Shown: positions 1-9,370 of the stretch, piece after piece
Position numbering within the stretch: position 1 is the stretch's first letter
Layout of the letters: each line of letters opens with the position of its first letter
Assembly (NCBI GenBank): GCA_027575765.1
Contig: JANBPT010001104.1
Coordinates: 1-14,537 of the forward strand
DNA from: Tieghemiomyces parasiticus
Taxonomy: Eukaryota > Kickxellomycota > Dimargaritomycetes > Dimargaritales > Dimargaritaceae
Direction: 5' to 3'
Length of the DNA: 14,537 nt
Position numbers and translations under genes: made by a program
Notes under the pieces: generated by a model
Seen by the model: only the letters and a program-made list of their open reading frames with translations
The model's database searches: none
Told to the model about the DNA's origin: nothing

Positions 1-1379
1 CGGATGCGGACGGTTCGACTAATGTTGGACTGGCAATAGTCGCAGGTGTACCGCCAATTACGGTCGGTTCGCGCCTCAGCCATGGTGATCGGTGTGTAAT
101 GGGGCCAAGCCGCAGGGAGAAACTAGTGATGTTGGCGATGAGTGGTGATAAAGGCGGGAGGGTAATAAATGGGCAGAGTGTGGGGATACAGGTAAAAAGC
201 TCAGCATGGAGGGAGGGAGGGAGCATGTATTTTACAGGTCTAGAGAAGAGTTACGATAGGAAAACGAGTGACATGCGGCAGTGCGACATATTAGACCGCT
301 CGCATGTCTGGATGCCAGCTCCCAATAATCAGCATCCTGGTTACTGATACACTCGCATTTCGGTTGGCAACGCTCAGGCGCCGACAGGAGAGAGGGATGA
401 GGAGACCAGCCAAAGAAATACGATACTATGGCATCAACTGCGGGCCACCAAGCCATGGACGTGATGGCACTCACGGCCGCCCTTTCAGCACAAGCTGGGG
501 CCAGTGGTGGCTCTACATCAGACGTATAGATATCCTAATGTCACGGCGGTCAGCGGAGTTGTGGTGTTGGAACCATGTAGTAAACATAACTACCCTCTCG
601 TTGGGCGTTCCAACAGAGGCTAGGTTGCCATAGTGAAATATTACCTATTAGGCCTGCCTAAGAGTATACACTGTCCGGCAGTTGGCAGCTAGTCACCCTC
701 ATTAGTGATCGATTACGCGACATGGTTGAATTTTTTTTTAGTAGCAAATCTCACAATCACAATTGAATGTGGCTTACGTGGGTTTAAATTATATCATATT
801 TTCTCGGCATAATTTGACCGCTAGGCAATGGCCCCCCACCCGCGGCTGTGCCGTCCGGAAAAAGGGGCGTCGGTCAGCGCCAAGCCATTTACGTGAGTAG
901 CACAACCTCTCCGGGCTAGCTTTGGAGTTAAGTCGCAAAGCTTCCACAATTTCAACTCTGACGAGGCCTCAATGACGAGTAGAGGGTCTATTAGTAGATT
1001 ATACGTGGGGCCATTAAAATAACTGCCAAGGACGTGTACGAGAGGCCCAATGCCTTGTTTAAGCCTCTACGACCGGGGGGGGTGACTGATCCTGGTAGGT
1101 TACACAAGTCCCCCCCCGGCGACCATACCAACACGGCTGATAATTGCCGATAGGAATTGGGCACAAGTGGTACCAGAGAAGGTCGGCACGCAATATCCTA
1201 ACCAAAACCGAGCCTAATTACCCGTTACCTGAATTTGGCCAGTATCACAAATACAGAGCCATTGGTATTTTTGCAATGTAGTAGTGGGACGCGATACAAG
1301 ACGGTTCCCCTGACGGTGTAGGCCTGGCCCACTTCTGCACGCCACCTGGCCACTACCTTACGTGTGGGCACTGTCGGCC
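1..1379. other. non-coding left flank, no gene seen
   Basis: Reading frames here are short, overlap on opposite strands and resemble no family I know. An AATAAA at 164-169 could serve a + strand gene ending to the left, but nothing coding is seen before it. A G-rich run at 208-221 (GG then three GGG runs with single-A loops) could form a two-layer G-quadruplex. The region also holds the G8/C8 inverted repeat listed separately. Confidence 0.6.
1073..1119. repeat. perfect inverted repeat with G8/C8 arms (10-bp stem)
   Basis: CCGGGGGGGG at 1073-1082 is the exact reverse complement of CCCCCCCCGG at 1110-1119, separated by 27 bases. As single-stranded DNA or RNA it could fold into a very GC-rich stem. 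It lies about 1.5 kb before the PGAP1 start codon, in DNA with no visible gene. No target-site duplication or element body surrounds it. The function is unknown. Confidence 0.8.
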
Positions 1380-2345
1380 AGTCACCTATCACACGTCCAC
1401 CTCCCTTTAGCTGCCCATCCCTCCTCAGGATCTCTTCAAACCTACCGATCGGTCTCCGCGGACTGTGCACCCCAACCCGCGCTGGCCCCAACTTCCCCCG
1501 GACCGTGCTGTAGCGGGGGAGGAAAAAAGCTATTTTTTCGTTACTTCTTAATTTGCCCGTCAGGTCCCACACTCCCACCACCCCACGCCTCACTAACCAC
1601 TATGGACTCTCCGCCAGCAGATGACGACGCCATCAATATGGATCCCACATCGGGTAAGTCAACGAGAGATCTTGGACCACCAATTGGCCTTATACGTGGC
1701 ATGTACTGTACTTTGGTCAAACATCACCAAACCCCCGCACCCCTTATCCCTCCCGCTCATTTTACTCTAGTAGCTTAGAGGCTGTAGTGACAACAACGTT
1801 TTCGCTATATGCTAGCCGATATTAGCTGGCACCTCTGCTCTACTACCTGCGCCCGTTCTGGTCCCCTAGCACGGACTCACTTCACCCTAATCTCGTTCTC
1901 CCTTCAGGCCCACCCTCAGTTGGTCCAAATTCCCTTTTAAGGCCTGCCCTTCCCTGGTTTGACGGACGAGTCCGGTCTCACCCCTTGTCAGTACCACCGC
2001 TACCGGCACCCATTTTACCTTGGTTACTTCTTATTTCCCAATCCCTGTCCACATTGACGCTACGCTGACCCCGCTTGAAGCCGAATCCATAACTACTCCG
2101 GTCGCGCTGTTCATTTGACCTACCACGCTGCTGACCCCAATTAGGCGTCTTTTCCCCAATACACTTCTCTGTGGCCTCAAAGAGGAAGCACGGCCCTTCC
2201 CCTTCACCCGCACCGCCCACCAGTTCACTTGGCCCCTCGTGTATGTCCGTTGCGTCACTGTGGATGACCCCACAAAGTGCGGCATTCCCTGCCCGTCTTG
2301 GCTTGAATTCCACTCATCCGCTCAGCGGTCAGTATTTCACATTAG
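1380..2345 (+). other. C/T-rich intergenic block upstream of the PGAP1/Bst1 gene
   Basis: The + strand is persistently pyrimidine-rich across this stretch. Apart from the possible short exon at 1602-1653 and donor- and acceptor-like sites (GTAAGT at 1654, GTATGT at 2241, CAG ending at 1907), I see no supported gene. Candidate reading frames on both strands are proline- and serine-rich or arginine- and glycine-rich, which is what skewed composition produces. The block may be promoter, long leader or intron of the downstream gene. Confidence 0.5.
1602..1653 (+). other. possible short first exon of an unrecognised gene
   Basis: An ATG at 1602 opens 17 codons plus one base, beginning MDSPPADDD, acidic and proline-containing. 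It ends at a perfect GTAAGT donor (1654-1659). The best acceptor is CAG ending at 1907, preceded by CCCTAATC and a pyrimidine run, giving a 254-base intron. The joined frame then runs about 53 codons to a TGA near 2062. The second part is rich in L, P and S and has no family I know. Joining the same donor to the acceptor at 2500 is out of phase with the downstream PGAP1 frame. Chance is a real alternative. Confidence 0.2.
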
Positions 2346-2560
2346 CCTGTCGGTTCCCCTTACTGTCACCCTGACTCGTGTCTGATATTGTCCCCTCCTC
2401 CTACCTTACTCAACGCTACTCTCACTCTTACCTCCCGCCACACCGTACCATATTGGCTCTTTGATATCCCCCAGTCCTAATAACCTCGTCCGCCATTCAG
2501 CGCCATCTCCGACGCCGCCGGCCCTTTTCCCGCGGTCTCCGCGCACCCGCCCGCCTGACC
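2346..2560 (+). promoter_or_regulatory. C/T-rich promoter and 5' leader of the PGAP1/Bst1 gene
   Basis: The + strand is dominated by C and T from about 2346 to 2460, as in many fungal core promoters and leaders. An inverted CCAAT box (ATTGG) lies at 2452-2456, about 105 bases before the ATG. I see no clear TATA box. Near the end, CCTAATAACC at 2475-2484 followed by CAG at 2498-2500 looks like a branch site and splice acceptor, so the leader may contain the end of an intron. The start codon context is CTGACCATGC. The promoter role is inferred from position and composition only. Confidence 0.45.
2477..2500 (+). other. candidate splice branch site and 3' acceptor just before the CDS
   Basis: A CTAAT motif at 2476-2480 is followed about 20 bases later by CAG ending at 2500, with pyrimidine-leaning sequence between. 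This is the usual fungal intron-end arrangement. The frame from 2501 to the ATG at 2561 is open and in phase with the CDS (60 bases). An intron here could therefore sit in the 5' leader or, if a phase-0 exon lies upstream, extend the protein. A GTATGT donor-like site at 2241-2246 would give a 260-base intron. I found no in-phase upstream coding exon, so a leader intron is the likelier reading. Confidence 0.3.
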
Positions 2561-5500
2561 ATGCAAAAACCGGCCCCTGACTGTCACGGCACCGCCCTGG
2601 CCCCCTCCCTCAGCCGACGTCGGTACAACGACGACGATTCTCCTTCGTCGGATACTCTGACGCTGGCCGGTGGCGAGACGGTTGGGCCCGCCGGTCTGGC
2701 GGCTGCCGGGTCGCACCGCGCCGCGTTTCCCGCCCGGCGCCCGCGCTTCGGTTGCACAAGGCTGCTGATCCTGCTAGCTACCTTTGCGGTCACACTACTG
2801 GGTCTCATGTTACACGCTTTCTTCCGGGGGCAGGCTGATCCCCAGGGCTGCGACATGTTCTACATGTACCCCGTGTACTACCGCCAGAACGGACTCGACA
2901 TCACCCAGACTCGTTTCGCTCACAAGTATAGCCTCTACCTGTACCGCGAGGGTGGGGTGGACGAGCTGCTGGCCGAGCCCTTCCGCATCCCGGTTCTCTT
3001 CATTCCCGGTAACGCCGGTAGCTATAAACAGGTGCGCTCCATCGCCGCTGTGACCTCGCGCCAGTACGCCACCACCCGCCAGCAGTTCGCCGAGGCCGCC
3101 TTTGACGACGGAAATATCGGGTTTGATTTCTTCACCCTCGACCTCAACGAGGAGTTCACAGCCCTGCACGGCTATTCGTTACGGGAGCAGGCTGAGTTCG
3201 TTAATGATGCCGTACGCTACATTCTATCGCGATACCCGACCACGCGAGACCGGTACCGATCCCACCTCGACCTGCGTGGCAACGACGACTTGCCCTGGGT
3301 CCCACCAGCGTCGGTGATCTTGCTGGGCCATTCCATGGGTGGCGTGGTCGCACGCACCGCTGTGACCCTATCCAACTATCACCCCGGCTCCGTCAACACC
3401 ATCCTCACATTATCCTCACCGCACCTCTCCCCGCCGGCCGCCCTGGAATCCTACGTGGACAATCTGTACCGTACCACCAATGAGTTTTGGATCCGTGAGT
3501 TCAATCGGCCCGTGTCCGAGTCTCTCCTGGACGATATGGCCCTGGTGTCCATCGCCGGGGGTAACCTAGATGCCATGGTGGGGTCCGACCTGGCCTTCGT
3601 GGACACCTCGGTGCCACCCAACCACGGCTTCACCGTGTTCACCACCCAGATCCCCGGTGTATGGCTGTCCATGGACCACCAGTCCATTCTGTGGTGCAAG
3701 CAGATGGTCGAGGTGGTAGGCCGGACCCTCATGGCTGTGGTGGACGCCCGTCGCCCCGGCCAGACCAAACCCCTAACCCGTCGCATGTACGAGCTGCGTC
3801 GATGGCTGGTGACGGACCCCGATTCCCTGCGCACCGAAACCGCCTGGGCCCGCTTGGCCGCCCCGGCAGGTCCAGTCTGGGACACTGTTCTGCGCCCAGC
3901 AAACGATCCCTTCCCCGGGCACCTCCCTGTGGAGATGAGCGCATGGAACGCCACGCAGCTCCGGCTGGCGTGGTCACCCCGGCCGACTGTACATCTCCTA
4001 ACTACTAACCGGGCAGGATTGGTCACCGCCGACGGCCCGACTACACCGACCGGTTGGGAGACATTCAGCGGCCGAAGCCTCGGCTCGTCAGATGCCGACG
4101 TCCTGCTCTGTCGTGCTGCAGACCGCCTCGCCCTGGACCAGGCCCTCCGCGCTGCCGAGGGTCTGACCAGTTGGTACAACCTCCGGTCGCTGCTGACCAC
4201 CTGTTACAGTACAGCCCCTGGGGCCAGTCGAATTCCAGCCTTCGCCGTCCCGGAACCAAACCCGCAGCGCCGCCCCGCCTACAACTTTTTGTCACTACCC
4301 GCGGAGCTCGTGGCTGACTTTGACGCGGTGCTCGTTTATTACGGTGCCTCCCCCCTACCTTATAATCCCGCCAGTCATCTGGACTTTTTGCTGGCCCGTC
4401 AGATTGACGATGAGACGTCCATGCATGATGAGCCAACCGCCGCTACTAGCACCGCCAGCCCTACCTCCCCGCCCGCTGGGGCAGTACACCGCCTGTCGGT
4501 TGGCGTTGTGGAGCTACTCACCAGCTTGGTCCGGCCTCTCGCCTTCAATGTCGGGTCGGCAGGGACAGCACTACGCACCGCCGTGCACCTAGACATACCA
4601 GACAACCCACTCTACGCCTACTGGTTACACATTCAGCCCCGCCCCTCGACTCTGGCCAACCCAGCTTTTCCGCCTATCTTATTCCAGTCCGACGCAACCC
4701 ATAGCGAGGGTCGATTCTGGTTTAATATCTCGCGGGCGCATCTAGACTTCCACCGCCGGGGCCCCTATGTCCCGGCCGAGCTCCTTGCCGGTGACCGCCG
4801 CCCAGCCGATAGTACCGTTGGTCCCGCGACTGAGGGCAGTCCGCACCGCTGGCTGGGTCTCCAGCTTACCCTATTTGCTGATCCGTCTGCCGTGGACGGG
4901 TACGACCTAGAGCTCACTCTGGATGTGTACGGTACTGTGGCCCGCCTCTTCAAGCGCTACGAGCTGGTCCTGCTTGGATTCGTGATGATTTACACCCTTT
5001 TCGCATGGAAGCTGCAGTGGAAGTCCTGGAACCGTGAGCGACGCTACGTGTCCTTCCCCGCCGCCTTGAACCGGTTCGTGCAGTCCCGCTTCTTGCTCTT
5101 CAACGCCGGCTTGATGGGACTGTCGTTCCTTCAGTCCTGCCTTCTCGACCACCTCGCCACCTACCGCTCTAGTTGGATAGTGACCGATGCCGCCCCCGCG
5201 GGCGACGCCGTGCTGCAGTCTCCCCAGGGGTCCAAAGGCGCCTGGTGGCTTACGTTCCGCGCCTTTGCCTGGATCAGCAACGCCTTCTTGGGCCACCGCG
5301 GCGATGGGACTTGGCTGCTCCTGGTGGCCATGAGCGCTTGCGCCCTGGGCACTCTGGTGATGGGCTGGGTGTTATTGGACGGAGCCATCCACGTCCTTGC
5401 CTTTGTCACTCTGTTTGCTCGCCAGCGGCTCCAGGCGACTGCCCGCCGGTGGCCGCACCTTATGGGTCGTCGCTGGATCCGCCTCAGCCCGCGGTCGGGC

Positions 5501-6805
5501 ACCTTGGTTTGGCCGCGGGCCTCGGTGGACATCCTCAACCGTTATAACCTATTCTTCCTCCCGGAATCCTCTGACATCCCTCCCCACCTGGCCGCCTCGT
5601 CTGTTCCGCTGATGCGCCGCCGGAGCGCGTTCGCCTCCTCCTACCGTGCCAACACCACCTTCCGTACGTACCGTAAGGCGCTCACCGTCGTTATCCTCCT
5701 GGTCGCTGTGGCCACGTTCGTTCCCTACCAGTTCGCCTTCTGCTCCCTCTGGGCCTATCATTTGATCACCTGCATCAAGACTCAAATCACGTGCCAGATC
5801 TTTCGGCAGGCTCGTAATCCCATCCCCGGCGGTCACTCGACCAAGGAACGGACCAGTGCTGAATACCCGACCGCGTCCTCGACAAACTCGCACCCGCTCA
5901 CTCCGTCGACGACCGGTACGGCAGTGGATGCCCAGGCTCTGCGGGATCACTTGGCCGCCGCCGTCGCCGCGGCCCCATCGGGCGCCAAGGAGACCCACCA
6001 CCGCCGGTCGCCCTCAACCCCGGCCTCCACTCTTGACGACGCTCCGATAGTACGCGACGGGGACCACAACGACTTCGCCTACGTCATCCACCGCCAGTAC
6101 GACTACCAACTTACCGTCCTGATTTTCATGATGCTCCTCTTACCCTATAACATGCCCGAAATTGTCGTGTGGATGCGCAACCTGGCAGTGAACTGGACCG
6201 AAGACGCAGCCTCCGATCACAATGTATTTTGGCTAGGTCCGTTCTTGATCCTCACCACATTCTCGGGGGCCTTCATCTTGCCTTACTTGCCCATGGCCGG
6301 ACCATCCAGTGACGGCGGTGGTACCGGGATTCTGGGGACCTCCCTGGTGGGTTCTGCCTTGTCTAAAGTGTCCCAAAGCCACCAGGGGACCTGGTCCGAT
6401 ACAGACCTGCGATCGGTCCTCTCCGGCACGCCCAGCGAATTTTTATCACCCACCCCTAGTCCGCCCATCACTCCGCACTCCGCTACCACTTTACTCCCGG
6501 ATTATCACCGGGATCTACGGCTAGCGCCCCCCACCTCTGTGCATACTTCCGTCGCCTCCCCCTCAACTGCCATGCCCACGCCTGGTCTTTTACATTCGCC
6601 GTGGTTCGCCAGTGTCACCGATTGGGGCTTCAACGTCTACATCAGTCTCATTTTGGTCCTTGGCTTCCAGCGTGCCTACCTCATGTACACCTGGGGAACC
6701 CTGTTTGCGAGCTGGATCGCTCTGCTCTATATCATCGAATCCGGTGCGTTCTTTGAGGTCCTGCGCATCGCACGGTACTACGTCGGGCGGCGCAAGGCAA
6801 TGTAG
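2561..6805 (+). CDS. BST1: GPI inositol-deacylase, PGAP1/Bst1 family (ER membrane lipase)
   Basis: In this family the enzyme removes the acyl chain from the inositol of GPI-anchored proteins in the ER, a step tied to ER exit and quality control. Seen: 1414 residues, intronless. An N-terminal cytosolic-type tail rich in D, S, P and R is followed by a membrane anchor at about 68-88. A lumenal alpha/beta-hydrolase domain spans about 92-400, with PGNAGSYKQVR at 149-159 and the nucleophile elbow GHSMGG at 256-261 (Ser258). Asp337 in GGNLDAMVGSD and His373 in MDHQSILWCKQ probably complete the triad. Lumenal sequence continues to about 800, then several hydrophobic spans follow (about 800-822, 843-862, 917-955, 1040-1072, 1183-1210, 1222-1246, 1359-1400). 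Sequons include Asn463 and Asn722. The C-terminus RKAM resembles a dibasic ER-retrieval signal. It is longer than yeast Bst1 and human PGAP1 (roughly 900-1030), through the N-terminal tail and S/T/P-rich linkers at about 1085-1170 and 1250-1345. The start has A at -3; the nearest upstream in-frame stop is TGA at 2462, with no ATG between. Confidence 0.96.
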   Translation: MQKPAPDCHGTALAPSLSRRRYNDDDSPSSDTLTLAGGETVGPAGLAAAGSHRAAFPARRPRFGCTRLLILLATFAVTLLGLMLHAFFRGQADPQGCDMFYMYPVYYRQNGLDITQTRFAHKYSLYLYREGGVDELLAEPFRIPVLFIPGNAGSYKQVRSIAAVTSRQYATTRQQFAEAAFDDGNIGFDFFTLDLNEEFTALHGYSLREQAEFVNDAVRYILSRYPTTRDRYRSHLDLRGNDDLPWVPPASVILLGHSMGGVVARTAVTLSNYHPGSVNTILTLSSPHLSPPAALESYVDNLYRTTNEFWIREFNRPVSESLLDDMALVSIAGGNLDAMVGSDLAFVDTSVPPNHGFTVFTTQIPGVWLSMDHQSILWCKQMVEVVGRTLMAVVDARRPGQTKPLTRRMYELRRWLVTDPDSLRTETAWARLAAPAGPVWDTVLRPANDPFPGHLPVEMSAWNATQLRLAWSPRPTVHLLTTNRAGLVTADGPTTPTGWETFSGRSLGSSDADVLLCRAADRLALDQALRAAEGLTSWYNLRSLLTTCYSTAPGASRIPAFAVPEPNPQRRPAYNFLSLPAELVADFDAVLVYYGASPLPYNPASHLDFLLARQIDDETSMHDEPTAATSTASPTSPPAGAVHRLSVGVVELLTSLVRPLAFNVGSAGTALRTAVHLDIPDNPLYAYWLHIQPRPSTLANPAFPPILFQSDATHSEGRFWFNISRAHLDFHRRGPYVPAELLAGDRRPADSTVGPATEGSPHRWLGLQLTLFADPSAVDGYDLELTLDVYGTVARLFKRYELVLLGFVMIYTLFAWKLQWKSWNRERRYVSFPAALNRFVQSRFLLFNAGLMGLSFLQSCLLDHLATYRSSWIVTDAAPAGDAVLQSPQGSKGAWWLTFRAFAWISNAFLGHRGDGTWLLLVAMSACALGTLVMGWVLLDGAIHVLAFVTLFARQRLQATARRWPHLMGRRWIRLSPRSGTLVWPRASVDILNRYNLFFLPESSDIPPHLAASSVPLMRRRSAFASSYRANTTFRTYRKALTVVILLVAVATFVPYQFAFCSLWAYHLITCIKTQITCQIFRQARNPIPGGHSTKERTSAEYPTASSTNSHPLTPSTTGTAVDAQALRDHLAAAVAAAPSGAKETHHRRSPSTPASTLDDAPIVRDGDHNDFAYVIHRQYDYQLTVLIFMMLLLPYNMPEIVVWMRNLAVNWTEDAASDHNVFWLGPFLILTTFSGAFILPYLPMAGPSSDGGGTGILGTSLVGSALSKVSQSHQGTWSDTDLRSVLSGTPSEFLSPTPSPPITPHSATTLLPDYHRDLRLAPPTSVHTSVASPSTAMPTPGLLHSPWFASVTDWGFNVYISLILVLGFQRAYLMYTWGTLFASWIALLYIIESGAFFEVLRIARYYVGRRKAM

Positions 6806-7250
6806 GAGTTCGACTGAGCTATAGATCAACTCGACGCCAAGAAGTATTGTTACGTTGATTATTATTTTGGCACCCTCCCTTCCCCTCTCCTCAGTCAGTC
6901 CACTATCTGCCCTATCACATACCTGGTGTTTTCATTGGTCGATATTAACCATTAACCTGCCCCCTCCCCAAGCAGATTTTTCCATCATCATTCACCCATA
7001 CGCGTATATGCTAGTCTCCGCTACACACGTTTTGATTCTGCCTTCTGTACCCTTCCTCTGCTCCCGTACTTCGATTACCCTGAAACCCACGGACGTAGTT
7101 CCCAGCCACCCTGTGGATTTCGCCGTTACTGTATTTTATACCATGTCACTGTCATTAGGACCATTCACTAAATACCGGGATGCCATATGCTTTTCCTTCG
7201 ATATGGGCACCATGAATGCTGCCACCTGCCGCCTCTAATAGGACAAACGT
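6806..7250 (+). other. 3' flank and probable 3' untranslated region of the PGAP1/Bst1 gene
   Basis: The gene ends with TAG at 6803-6805. Composition drops at once from GC-rich coding sequence to mixed sequence with C/T-rich patches. I see no canonical AATAAA in these 445 bases; a T/A-rich stretch at about 6847-6868 could support 3' end formation. A 127-residue frame at 6855-7238 overlaps this flank. Its composition is unconvincing and it has no recognisable motif, so I do not call it a gene. Confidence 0.4.
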
Positions 7251-9370
7251 AGCTGCTGAATTTATAAGGTATACCGCTATAATGAGCAGCCTATTTTCTA
7301 GATCGTGTTTTATCCGCGAGATATTCTCCGTGGGACTTTCTCATATATCGCCCAACAAGGTGTCGAGGCTTTCTAGGTTGGAAGTCTGGATAACTTCGAT
7401 TATTAGGTGGATCCTAGCGTGCCTGGGTCGGTGCGGGCCCACTAATGGAAAGTCGCCCCTGAGAACTGGCAAAAAGATGTGGCCCATTAACCTAGGCCCT
7501 AGCCGCCCCATCTTTGGTATAAACTTATCCCCTTCTCTCCAACTATGACTGGCACCAATGAAAGCTATTGGATCACCAGCTGTCAGTCTGTTCCTGGTGG
7601 TGAATGTTGGTTATCGGTGAGGTGCTGGAAGGCCTAATAGTGTAACGGGAATACACGAAAACTCTAAATCCCAGTTTAGGGTGTAACACGTAGTGGCAGG
7701 GTAAATGTGTAAGCACTAAGCCCGTTGTCTACCGGTAGATTGTAGGGAAGGGGGGAGGGTTCTTACGTCAACCGAGTAGCCAAGCCCTATTTCTTCCAGG
7801 CTCACCGACGATGGAATCCAGTGGGTGGTATCTTAACCAGGGTACCGGTGCTTTAAACGCGTAGTGATCCGGTTATCGGCTTGAAGATTTAACGTGGGTG
7901 TCTTTATGCCAGATGGTTATAGGAGGACTGATAGTAAAATGTGAGGTGGGTGGGAGCTGGCAATTCTTGAAAAAAGTGTGTAATGAGTAGCAAAAATGGA
8001 AACTATTATCCAGGGAATAGTCCAGGTCATGAGGGGGTTATGCCAATTAGCCTACCAGAGATACCCCTTAATAAGGCTCGTTTATAAAGTCAGACTCGGA
8101 AGCTATCAGGCTCATTTGTAGCAAAATACAATAGAAATCTTTTTACGTGTAATGAATACATAGTATCGATCGCGATCTAATTTTCCCGGGCCTTTCGTTT
8201 TATCAGGTGGTAGCGATGCTGTCCCATACCGACCTGAGCCGTTGTTTCACACTACACGGCATTTTTAACCGGCCTGTTTCTTGGTAATGTTTTTCGTTTA
8301 GTGGGGGTACATGGGCTGTTCGTTAATGATGGTATCAAGCGTAGGATGGCTAGATCCTCTGTGCGCTGTGGAGGCTGGATCGGTATTTACTTATGCATTG
8401 CAAGTGAGGCTTACTGACAGCCAACGTCACCTACCTCTGCTACAAAGAGAGGTATTTTCCTCATCATACGCGCCAACGTAAAAATACAATGCCGATCGGA
8501 GTTTTAATGCCTAAATTATATGATAAGAAATAATGGCGTTCATTTGGCAGTGTGGCTCTCGGAATGTGCTATGGTGGAACACTTGAATGTAAACCTGAGG
8601 GAAAATATGAAATGCACAGTGTACGTTCCGGTGAAAAGCTCTCTGGCGGGCTGCCACGGTTCGTTGTAAAATAGTGATTGTCCGTTTTTCTATGACTTCC
8701 TCCTAATACCTGTTGTGTTCCTTAACAGGTTGCCTGGTAGCTATTCCCCCAACTTCCCTACAAACCTCAGTTGAACAGTACTTTGCGTGCACAGATTGAC
8801 TAGGATGTACGACGGGCCTAAAAAAGAGAAGCGAGTCTATTGTTGCCCGCCTCTATAAATGAGACTATCTGAGACTAAACTTGCAAAGGCACCGTCACAC
8901 TACCGGACAGCTTCTTTTATCCGGCTACATGCTTACACCGCTACCAGCCTACAACAACACGTACTAGCCTCTCACCATATTTCCTAATTCTATATAGCAC
9001 CTATTAGATTGCTAACCAGTGACGTACATACACTCGCCCTCATGAAGATACAGCGCCCTAGTACATTTGTTTAGACGACTAATTAGGCAAGCCTCGATTC
9101 CATCGACAACTTGCCCACGAGGCATAACTGACTTACATGTTCTGGACACAGCGGTAGAACGGAAACACCGCCTTCCATATGACCACCGCTCAATTTTTAT
9201 CGCCCATGCATCGTAAATTTGACCCTTACCTTCACACATCTGGTCATTCCATACGGAGGTCACCCTATTTGTTGACCAGCCGTACACGATATGATTCTAG
9301 GTAAGACTGCGGTGCTACAATATAGTTACCGCCGACGTCAGACCCACCTTTGAGAGAACGTCAGCGGTAC
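7251..9370. other. non-coding stretch, nothing recognisable
   Basis: About 2.1 kb of mixed, somewhat A/T-richer sequence with dense stops in all six frames. The longest frames (a + strand one ending at 7548 and a minus-strand one at 9012-9287) fit chance and lack motifs. I see no homopolymer run of 8 or more G or C, no tandem array and no paired terminal repeats. It may be decayed mobile DNA or plain spacer; sequence alone does not decide. Confidence 0.55.

Noticed and set aside
1225..1593. 122-codon frame on the minus strand
   Set aside because: Overlaps an equally long + strand frame, has no recognisable domain, and fits the number of such frames chance gives.
3451..4200. 249-codon open frame on the minus strand
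   Set aside because: It lies wholly inside the PGAP1 gene. It is arginine- and serine-rich with no motif, as expected antisense to a GC-rich coding sequence.
5549..6001. 150-codon open frame on the minus strand
   Set aside because: Antisense to the PGAP1 gene, glycine- and arginine-rich, no motif.
7216..7548. 110-codon frame on the + strand
   Set aside because: No motif, no leader or splice context, and length within chance for this much non-coding sequence.
7673..7682. TTTAGGGTG, resembling a telomere unit
   Set aside because: Only one unit, no tandem array.
9012..9287. 91-codon frame on the minus strand starting with GTG
   Set aside because: GTG is not a likely start in a fungal nuclear gene. 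The frame is isolated and matches no family I know.
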